From the NCBI RefSeq assembly GCF_020524025.1, contig NZ_JAIVKN010000001.1:1178001-1242000 (forward strand): a stretch of DNA of 64,000 bases. The letters run 5' to 3'. This document shows, one piece after another, positions 8,589 through 15,426 of this stretch. Each line of letters starts with the position of its first letter. Position 1 is the stretch's first letter. The notes below the pieces were generated by a model that made no database searches, was not told where the DNA came from, and saw only the letters and a program-made list of their open reading frames with translations. The position numbers and the translations under genes were made by a program. This stretch comes from Halobacillus litoralis. Its GTDB lineage: Bacteria; Bacillota; Bacilli; Bacillales; Halobacillaceae.

Positions 8589-10232
8589 TCATGAGCGTTC
8601 TCTTAAATCGTTTATAGTAGCAGATAATGAGATCTGTTCCTGATCATTTTCCACTTCAATGAGCACAGGTCCACTCACAGTCTCAGCTAAAGCAGTCGTC
8701 AAAGCACTATCAAACTGCTCTGCTGTTTTGACATAGTGTCCTTTGGCTCCAAGTTGTTGGGCTATATCTGAAAAACGGACGTCACCAAGATCGGTGCCGA
8801 TCACTTGAGCAGGGTAATGAATTTCCTGATGCATCCGGATCGTTCCATACATACGGTTGTTAAAAACGATGCTGATGATTGGGATTTTATAACGAACAGC
8901 TGTTTCAAATTCCTGCATAGTCATCATAAATCCGCCATCCCCGGATAAAGAAACAACGGTTCTTCCTGGATGAGCAAGCTTTGCTCCTAAAGCTGCAGGC
9001 ATCCCGTACCCCATTGCTCCTGATGTGGGACCAATATACGTCCCCTTCTTCTTAAATAAATAATACGTATGCAGCCAACCTGCAAAATTGCCTGCGTCAT
9101 TCGTCAGAATACTATCCGCTGGCAGTCTTTTCTGCAGCAAGTGGATAATTTGTCCATTAAGAGTGTGTCTGCCGGCACTTTGTAAGCTCTCTTCAAACGC
9201 TGTTCTGGCACGATGGGCCCAGCCAGCCCAGGACCGCTGTACTTCTATCCTATAAAAAGACTGTAAAGCTTCCCTCGCATCCGCCACAATGCCTAGGTCC
9301 GGGGCATACACTTTCCCGAGAGTTTCGTCATTTATATCCACATGCATGAGCCTATGCTCTGAACCCAGCAAACGATAATCCTGTGTTGTTACTTCCGACA
9401 GCCTTGTCCCAACTGCAAGAATGGTATCAGCATCCTCAACCGTTTTCAGGATTTTCTTATTCGTACCAAGACCAAGGTGACCACTGTATAAAGCATGGTC
9501 ATTTGGAAAGACATCATGGCGCCGGAATGCGGCCATGACCGGAATACCCAATTTATTTACAAAACGGAACAGCGCTTCTTCCGCGCCTGCCCGTTTAATT
9601 CCTCCACCGACAATCATTAAAGGCCGGGAGGACCGGTTCAATCGGTTTCTCACTTCTGATACTTCCAGTAAAGAAGGTTTTGGAGCCGGCTTTTTTACTG
9701 AGGGACCAAAAGTCATTTTGGCCTGTTTTTTTAATAAATCTTCTGGCAGCGACAGAACCACAGGACCAGGCCTGCCGGTTTGAGCGAGTCTGAGAGCACG
9801 CTGAATCAACTCCGGAACCCTCGGTGGTTCTCGGATTTCCGCGACCCATTTAGCAATAGGTCGAAAGAACGCCTCTAAATCAACTTCCTGAAATCCCTCT
9901 CTTCCGCTAAAACTTGAGTGGACTTGTCCAAGTAAAACAACGAGGGGCGTAGAATCCTGAAAAGCGGTGTGAACTCCTATCGTCAGATTGCTCGCTCCCA
10001 CTCCTCTAGTGGCCATAACAACTCCAGGCTTTCCACTTGCCTTAGCATAGCCTTCAGCCATAAACGCCGCTCCACCCTCATGCCTTGCGGAAACCAGGTT
10101 GATCCGGGGTTCCTTTCTTATCGCATCCATCACTGGCAAATAGCTTTCACCGGGTACACAAAAAACCTGAGGCACCCCTTCCCTGCATAAACATTCAACG
10201 ATGGCTTCAGCACTTGACATTACGGCAGCCAT
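8589..10232 (-). CDS. Thiamine-diphosphate enzyme, candidate 2-oxoadipate decarboxylase
   Basis: 547 residues with the three-domain layout of the acetolactate synthase/2-oxoacid decarboxylase superfamily. The N-terminal pyrimidine domain has the cofactor-activating glutamate in R-H-E-G-G (E52); a central nucleotide-like domain follows (V-G-G-G near 210); the C-terminal diphosphate domain has the G-D-G-G ... N-N motif (S-L-S-G-D-G-G-F, then F-N-N-R-M-Y-G). It is usually annotated as acetolactate synthase large subunit, but no ilv genes are near. Between an aminotransferase and an aldehyde dehydrogenase, non-oxidative decarboxylation of 2-oxoadipate to glutarate semialdehyde is the best-fitting role; this is inference. 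Its ATG overlaps the stop of the aminotransferase gene (TGATG), so the two are translationally coupled. Confidence 0.8.
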   Translation of the reverse strand: MAAVMSSAEAIVECLCREGVPQVFCVPGESYLPVMDAIRKEPRINLVSARHEGGAAFMAEGYAKASGKPGVVMATRGVGASNLTIGVHTAFQDSTPLVVLLGQVHSSFSGREGFQEVDLEAFFRPIAKWVAEIREPPRVPELIQRALRLAQTGRPGPVVLSLPEDLLKKQAKMTFGPSVKKPAPKPSLLEVSEVRNRLNRSSRPLMIVGGGIKRAGAEEALFRFVNKLGIPVMAAFRRHDVFPNDHALYSGHLGLGTNKKILKTVEDADTILAVGTRLSEVTTQDYRLLGSEHRLMHVDINDETLGKVYAPDLGIVADAREALQSFYRIEVQRSWAGWAHRARTAFEESLQSAGRHTLNGQIIHLLQKRLPADSILTNDAGNFAGWLHTYYLFKKKGTYIGPTSGAMGYGMPAALGAKLAHPGRTVVSLSGDGGFMMTMQEFETAVRYKIPIISIVFNNRMYGTIRMHQEIHYPAQVIGTDLGDVRFSDIAQQLGAKGHYVKTAEQFDSALTTALAETVSGPVLIEVENDQEQISLSATINDLRERS

Positions 10233-11407
10233 CAAGGATTCCCCCCTTTCATTGCTTTCTTCATACGTAAGACCGCTTCGTGAAGACGTTCGATTGGTAC
10301 AGAGACACTACTTCTAAAATACCCCTCCCCCATTTTCCCAAAGGCGTTCCCAGGGGTCACAATAACACCGGCTTCTCCAAGCATTTTTTCTGCAAACCCT
10401 TGTGAAGTAAATCCTTCCGGGACCTTCGCCCAGAGAAAGAAAGTTCCCGCGGGTCTTGAAACCTCAATATTCATCTCTTTATACGCTCTCACCAAAAGAT
10501 CAAGACGCATTTGATACGTTCGATTGTTTGCCTGTACTGTAGTAAGATCGCTGGATAAAGCCGTTGCCGCTGCTTTCTGAATAGGAACAAACTGGCTTGT
10601 ATCCACATTGCTTTTCACAACCGACAACGCTTTTATTAATTCTTTATTGCCTACCACATAACCAATCCGCCAGCCGCTCATATTGAAGCTTTTTGAAAGT
10701 GAGCCAAATTCAACAGCTACATCCTTAGCTCCAGGCACCTGCAATAGACTGGGAGATTGATAGTCTCCAAATGTAACAAGGTCATAGGCAGAATCATGAA
10801 AAAGGCTGAGATCATTTTTCCGTGCAAAGTCAACCGCATCGATAAACGTGTCTAGATGCACGGTTGCTCCTGTTGGGTTGTTCGGGTAGTTTAGCAGCAT
10901 CAATCTAGAACGCTCCCGATCCCTTATGGAGATATCATCAAAATCTGGAGCATAATCTTTCTCCTCATCTAAAGGAAAGGGTACAGTTACTCCATGTGCT
11001 AAATGAATGGCTGATTGATAAACAGGATAGCCTGGATCAGGCGTAAGAACCCCGTCTCCCGGATTTAAGACAGCACCGATCATATGAGCAATTCCTTCTT
11101 TTGACCCAATCAAGGCCAGCACTTCTGTCTCAGCATCCAGTTCGACCCCATAATGGTTTAGATAGAAATCGACCACCGCAAGCTTAAATTCTGCGCATCC
11201 TCCATAAGGAGAGTACTTGTGATTGACTGGTTTTCTCACCTCTTCAATTAGGCGATCAATAACAAAAGGCGGTGTCGGCAGATCCGGTGCTCCGATACCT
11301 AAATCAATAACATCGATTCCCTGAGCCTCTAATGCGACTTTCTTTTTATGAAAAATCGAAAACAGATAAGCTGGTAGACTCTGTACCTGTTTCGAGCTTT
11401 GTATCAT
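10232..11407 (-). CDS. PLP class I/II aminotransferase, candidate 2-aminoadipate aminotransferase
   Basis: 391 residues, fold type I. Seen are N-Y-P-N-N-P-T-G (residues 173-180), D-S-A-Y-D near 205, and the PLP lysine K239 in S-L-S-K-S-F-N-M-S-G-W-R, with the phosphate/carboxylate arginine in W-R-I-G-Y. The sequence resembles the LL-diaminopimelate aminotransferase/aspartate aminotransferase subfamily, which includes enzymes acting on 2-aminoadipate. In this operon it would convert 2-aminoadipate to 2-oxoadipate. The start at 11407 has GGAGGG 8 bases upstream; an extension to 11443 has no site. First gene of the four-gene minus-strand operon. Confidence 0.83.
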   Translation of the reverse strand: MIQSSKQVQSLPAYLFSIFHKKKVALEAQGIDVIDLGIGAPDLPTPPFVIDRLIEEVRKPVNHKYSPYGGCAEFKLAVVDFYLNHYGVELDAETEVLALIGSKEGIAHMIGAVLNPGDGVLTPDPGYPVYQSAIHLAHGVTVPFPLDEEKDYAPDFDDISIRDRERSRLMLLNYPNNPTGATVHLDTFIDAVDFARKNDLSLFHDSAYDLVTFGDYQSPSLLQVPGAKDVAVEFGSLSKSFNMSGWRIGYVVGNKELIKALSVVKSNVDTSQFVPIQKAAATALSSDLTTVQANNRTYQMRLDLLVRAYKEMNIEVSRPAGTFFLWAKVPEGFTSQGFAEKMLGEAGVIVTPGNAFGKMGEGYFRSSVSVPIERLHEAVLRMKKAMKGGNP

Positions 11408-11674
11408 CCTTGATCCCTCCAACCTTATCAAAATGAGCAGCATTCAAAGGGATTGTCCCATTACTCTATCCTATTGTTTGAAAAAGAATTGTATGATTAT
11501 AGATTTCATCCAGTATACTTCCACCCTTCTCTGCATAACATGTGATGTAGACCTCAAGGACAACTATCCATGCCACGACATGCCTGCCAAATGATTGTTG
11601 TTCCCAAGCCAGTCGGATTCATACCAAGTATGGGTTCTTCTGGCTTTTTATATAGAGAAGGGGTGAAATGTACA
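11408..11674. promoter_or_regulatory. Divergent promoter region of the lysine/glutarate cluster
   Basis: Spacer between the minus-strand operon (start 11407) and the plus-strand pair (start 11675). A perfect minus-strand TATAAT lies at 11501-11496 (poor -35) and a plus-strand TATACT at 11514-11519 with a TTGTAT 19 bases before it, so the two promoters may lie almost face to face. This arrangement would allow one regulator to control both units, but none is encoded next to the cluster and I could not identify an operator. The plus-strand reading from 11570 to 11674 is open but has no ribosome binding site. Confidence 0.4.
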
Positions 11675-12862
11675 TTGACCACTGCCTTGAAAGGTATTCG
11701 TATTCTTGATTTGACCCGTGTCCTTGCCGGACCTTATTGTTCTATGATTCTTGGAGATCTCGGAGCTGATGTAATTAAAGTTGAGGCACCTGGTGGAAGT
11801 GATGAAACAAGAGCATGGGGACCTCCCTTCCATGAGGGGATCAGTGCCTATTATTTATGTGCCAATCGGAATAAAAAAAGCCTCACCGTCAACTTAAAAA
11901 CAGTAGAGGGCAAGGAAATAATAAAGAAACTTGTAATGACAAGTGATGTCGTTGTGCATAATTTCAAAACGGGTACCATGAAAAAAATGGGCCTTGATTA
12001 TGAAGATTTAAAACAGATCAACCCAAAAATTGTCTTCTGCTCCATTACCGGTTTTGGTGAAACAGGTCCTTATAGTCACCTTCCCGGATATGATTTTATC
12101 ATTCAAGCGATGAGCGGATTAATGAGCATTACGGGAGATGAGCAGTCAGAACCACAGAAAGTCGGCGTCGCAATCACTGATATCCTGACAGGTCTGTATG
12201 CATGCATCGGCATTCAGGCCGCTTTACTGGAACGCACTCAATCCGGTACCGGACAGAGAATCGATCTATCTCTTTATGATTCTGCAGTAAGCGCACTGAT
12301 TAATATAGGAAGCAGCTTCCTTATGACTGGAAAGACTCCACAAAGACTTGGCAATCATCACGCCAACATCGTTCCTTACCAAACCTTCCATTCAAAAGAT
12401 GGACAGATCGTAATTGCTGTAGGGAATGACCGCCAGTTTGCTAATTTATGTAAAATGATTGGACAACCTGAGCTGATAAATGACCCTTTATTCTCTACCA
12501 ATTCTTCGCGGGTAATTCATCGCAGAGAATTATCCGCGATACTGCAGACTTTTTTTTCAGAACAGACAACTTCGTATTGGAAGAATAAATGCTTCGATTT
12601 AAACATCCCATTCGGTCCCATACAGTCTATTGATCAAGTACGAAAAGACCCTCAGCTTCTCGCCCGTCGCATGTTTATATCTGCCAAACATCCAAGAGCC
12701 GGGGATATAGAAATGATCGGAAGTCCCTTAAAGCTCTCGAAAACGCCGGTAGCCTACAGGGAACATCCTCCCGAACCAAGTGAACATACAGACATTATTC
12801 TCCGTGATTTAGGATATGACGACAAAAAGATAAAAGAGTTAAAAAGTTTAAATATCATATGA
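11675..12862 (+). CDS. Class III (CaiB/BaiF) CoA-transferase, candidate succinyl-CoA:glutarate CoA-transferase
   Basis: 395 residues. The family opens with G-I-R-I-L-D-L-T-R-V-L-A-G-P and contains G-A-D-V-I-K-V-E; the catalytic aspartate is D140 in P-G-Y-D, followed by Q-A-M-S-G. These enzymes swap CoA between a CoA-thioester and a free acid through an aspartyl anhydride. Adjacency to a glutaryl-CoA dehydrogenase-like gene is the same pairing as human SUGCT with GCDH, so glutarate activation with succinyl-CoA is proposed. I place the start at TTG 11675, nine bases after GAAGGGGTG; an ATG at 11570 would add 35 residues unlike the family N-terminus. The gene after it begins 12 bases past its stop. 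Confidence 0.85.
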   Translation: MTTALKGIRILDLTRVLAGPYCSMILGDLGADVIKVEAPGGSDETRAWGPPFHEGISAYYLCANRNKKSLTVNLKTVEGKEIIKKLVMTSDVVVHNFKTGTMKKMGLDYEDLKQINPKIVFCSITGFGETGPYSHLPGYDFIIQAMSGLMSITGDEQSEPQKVGVAITDILTGLYACIGIQAALLERTQSGTGQRIDLSLYDSAVSALINIGSSFLMTGKTPQRLGNHHANIVPYQTFHSKDGQIVIAVGNDRQFANLCKMIGQPELINDPLFSTNSSRVIHRRELSAILQTFFSEQTTSYWKNKCFDLNIPFGPIQSIDQVRKDPQLLARRMFISAKHPRAGDIEMIGSPLKLSKTPVAYREHPPEPSEHTDIILRDLGYDDKKIKELKSLNII

Positions 12863-12873
12863 GGAGAGGAACT

Positions 12874-14061
12874 ATGAACTTTGATTTTACTGAGGAGCAG
12901 GAATTGCTCAGAAAAACTGCCCGAGACTTCGTTGATCGTGAAATCATGCCCTATATAGGAGAGTGGGATGCAAAAGGTTACTTTAATAAACACTTAATAA
13001 AACGATTGGCCGAGGTTGGGTTTATGGGCGTATGTATTCCTGAGAGGTATGGCGGCAGCGGGATGGATTACAATTCACTTGCAATCGTCTGTGAAGAATT
13101 AGAGCGTGGTGACACCGCTTTTCGGACTGCCGTTTCCGTGCATACAGGCTTAAATAGTATGACGCTGCTGCAATGGGGATCTAACCTTCAGAAACAAAAA
13201 TACTTAACACCTCAGGCAAAAGGAGAAAAAATTGGTGCCTTTGGTTTAACAGAACCAGGTGCAGGTTCTGATGTTGCTGCTCTTCAGACTACAGCAAAAC
13301 TTGATGGGGATCATTATGTACTAAATGGCCAGAAAACATGGATTTCCCTCTGTGATACAGCTGATCATTTCCTCATCTTCGCCTACACAGATAAAAGTAA
13401 AAAGCATAATGGTATTTCCGCTTTCATCGTAGAACGGACTTACGAAGGATTTTCTTCAAAAGCGACGAAAGGAAAACTCGGTATTCGGGCCGGAAACACG
13501 GGTGAAATATTTTTTGATGAGATGAAAGTGCCAAAAGAAAACCTCCTTGGAAAAGAAGGCGACGGATTTAAAATTGCTATGGCAGCCCTTGATAACGGCC
13601 GTTTCACCGTAGCTGCCGGTGCCTGCGGTCAAATCATGGCCTGCCTCGAGGCAAGTGTGGAGTATTGTCATGAGCGGAAAACATTTGGAAAAGAGATCGG
13701 AAAGCACCAGCTTGTTCAACAGATGATTGCTAAGATGGAAGCAGGATTACAGATGAGTCGTCTTCTCGTTTACCGTGCTGGTGAAATGAAAAATAAAGGC
13801 GCACGGAACACCAGGGAAACTTCTCTCGCCAAGTGGCAGGCGTGTGATTTTGCTAATAAAGCAGCCGATGATGCTGTCCAAATTCATGGCGCTTATGGTT
13901 ACTCCAATGAGTATCCAGTTGAGCGTTACCTACGTAATTCCAAAGCACCTGTCATCTATGAGGGTACAAGAGAAATTCATACGATTATGCAGGCAGAATA
14001 TGTACTCGGCTACCGGAAAGACAAACCACTAACCCACAGCCTTCCTCCTTGGAAGAAATAA
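12874..14061 (+). CDS. Acyl-CoA dehydrogenase, probable glutaryl-CoA dehydrogenase
   Basis: 395-residue FAD acyl-CoA dehydrogenase. Fold marks are G-A-F-G-L-T-E-P-G-A-G-S-D (residues 121-133), W-I-S (156-158) and the catalytic base E363 in Y-E-G-T. The segment E-L-E-R-G-D-T-A-F-R-T-A-V-S-V puts E77 and R84 seven residues apart, matching Glu87 and Arg94 of human glutaryl-CoA dehydrogenase that hold the distal carboxylate of the substrate. This supports oxidative decarboxylation of glutaryl-CoA to crotonyl-CoA over a butyryl-CoA role, but does not prove decarboxylation. The ATG at 12874 follows GAGGAGAGG and is better than an in-frame ATG 15 bases upstream that overlaps the CoA-transferase stop. 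Confidence 0.86.
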   Translation: MNFDFTEEQELLRKTARDFVDREIMPYIGEWDAKGYFNKHLIKRLAEVGFMGVCIPERYGGSGMDYNSLAIVCEELERGDTAFRTAVSVHTGLNSMTLLQWGSNLQKQKYLTPQAKGEKIGAFGLTEPGAGSDVAALQTTAKLDGDHYVLNGQKTWISLCDTADHFLIFAYTDKSKKHNGISAFIVERTYEGFSSKATKGKLGIRAGNTGEIFFDEMKVPKENLLGKEGDGFKIAMAALDNGRFTVAAGACGQIMACLEASVEYCHERKTFGKEIGKHQLVQQMIAKMEAGLQMSRLLVYRAGEMKNKGARNTRETSLAKWQACDFANKAADDAVQIHGAYGYSNEYPVERYLRNSKAPVIYEGTREIHTIMQAEYVLGYRKDKPLTHSLPPWKK

Positions 14062-14062
14062 A

Positions 14063-14089
14063 AAAGGTGCGTGTGAATCACGCACCTTT
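14063..14089. terminator. Bidirectional terminator
   Basis: Perfect 11-bp stem (AAAGGTGCGTG at 14063-14073 and complement at 14079-14089) with a 5-base loop, between two convergent genes. Confidence 0.85.
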
Positions 14090-15066
14090 CAGCCTTTCCA
14101 AAGAAAAGAACTCTCATCCTGCATCTCTACATGAGGATGCTCCTTCAATTCTTCCACCAATTTGAATAACGCTTCGTCTTTCTGCTTTGCCTCAATCATA
14201 CAATCCACTTGCTCTACAGACCCTTCCACTTTTTTCACAAAATCCAAAAACATATCTACGTTTACAAAATCAGCATGACTCTTAAACTCCTGTTCATTTT
14301 TCGGGCTTGAAATATGCATCTTTAACGGAAGCGGTGAATGCGCCCAGGTCTTCACGACACGCTCCCACTCCTCTTCCCATTTCTCTCCTTCTTGATTTGC
14401 TAAATGATGATGCAGGTCGAAAACGAGTGGAATATTTAACTTCTCGCATACATATAGACAGTCAGAGAGTGTATAGGAAGTATCATCATTTTCAATCATC
14501 ACCATTTTTTGAATTCCAGATGGGACAAGCGCCCAGTTTTCAATAAAACGCTCCAGCGATTTCTCTTTATTTTGATAACGCCCCCCCAGATGAAAGACAC
14601 ATCGGTGCATGGGATCCAAACCCATATGGTGCAGGAGAAGATAATGATACTTCAGCACCTTCATTGAGGTCTTAAATATCTCTTTGTCCGGAGCATTAAT
14701 GACGACAAAATGATCCGGGTGGAAGTCCATTCTAATTTTATTTTCTTTTGCAAACTCTCCCAGTTCAGTCAGGTCGTCTTTAATCGCACCGATATAATCC
14801 CAACCTTCTAGTTCTTCATGTGTAGCCAATGGTACAAGCCTTGAACTTAAACGAAAAAAGTGGATATCATGTGCTTTGTTATGTTTCAGAAGCCTTATGC
14901 AGTTTTGGATATTAGAAACAGCAATACGCTCAAGTTTTCTGGTTGCTGCTTCTACATCACGAATCTGGGAAAACCGTTTATAAGTCATAGTCTGTGAGGG
15001 CGATGCATTTTGTAAATGAACGCTCATCGCCACGTAACCAAGTCGGAATAAAGTCATGCCTACCAC
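14089..15066 (-). CDS. uvsE: UV DNA damage endonuclease UvsE/UvdE
   Basis: About 325 residues, TIM-barrel metal nuclease. Family marks are L-G-Y-V-A-M-S near the N-terminus, D-F-H-P-D-H-F, V-F-H-L-G-G, I-E-N-D-D, P-L-V-F-D-L-H-H-H and K-M-H-I-S-S-P-K, which carry the acidic and histidine metal ligands. The enzyme cuts 5' of UV photoproducts and starts a light-independent excision repair pathway; in sporeformers it helps germinating spores. The exact start is uncertain: a GTG at 15066 and an ATG three codons later share the same weak upstream site. Single-gene unit. Confidence 0.9.
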   Translation of the reverse strand: MVGMTLFRLGYVAMSVHLQNASPSQTMTYKRFSQIRDVEAATRKLERIAVSNIQNCIRLLKHNKAHDIHFFRLSSRLVPLATHEELEGWDYIGAIKDDLTELGEFAKENKIRMDFHPDHFVVINAPDKEIFKTSMKVLKYHYLLLHHMGLDPMHRCVFHLGGRYQNKEKSLERFIENWALVPSGIQKMVMIENDDTSYTLSDCLYVCEKLNIPLVFDLHHHLANQEGEKWEEEWERVVKTWAHSPLPLKMHISSPKNEQEFKSHADFVNVDMFLDFVKKVEGSVEQVDCMIEAKQKDEALFKLVEELKEHPHVEMQDESSFLWKG

Positions 15067-15114
15067 ACCCGTTCTACTTTTTCATAGTGTAAACGGAGAG
15101 TTGATATCCTATGT

Positions 15115-15272
15115 ATGCCCCATAACCATAATTCTGTTACGCCTTAGCCGCAGGATCATTACGCAATTGAGAAGAAAATGTGTTAAACGAACTGTGGTAC
15201 GCAGCAAATGAAGAAGACCGTCATCATATCGCTAACGTTCTTGTAAAATTGACAGACGAAACAAACCAGTAA
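15115..15272 (+). pseudogene. Decayed small protein gene (nonsense codon plus frameshift)
   Basis: A ribosome-binding-like GGAGAG is followed by an ATG at 15115 that reads M-P-H-N-H-N-S-V-T-P, then TAG at 15145. Reading through it gives P-Q-D-H-Y-A-I-E-K-K, and after a one-base phase change near 15175-15180 the reading continues as N-V-L-N-E-L-W-Y-A-A-N-E-E-D-R-H-H and on to a TAA at 15270. The downstream part has strongly protein-like composition and a T-rich hairpin follows at about 15286. The simplest reading is a small gene of about 50 codons broken by two changes. I do not recognise the family. A GTG-initiated 30-residue peptide from 15180 is the alternative. Confidence 0.45.
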
Positions 15273-15426
15273 AAAAGTGAAAGCCCGGATTTTGTCCGTT
15301 TTTTTATTTGAGTGTACCTATTATCCTTTGATGACCTGTCATAATTTCATTCTGCCTCCATATACCTTGTAAGTGACGTCGTTTGTACATGAACGATAGT
15401 AAGTGATATTAGAAGGAGTGAAACAT

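Noticed and set aside
11570-11674. Longer N-terminus for the CaiB CoA-transferase
   Set aside because: The added 35 residues do not resemble the family, and a good ribosome binding site precedes TTG 11675.
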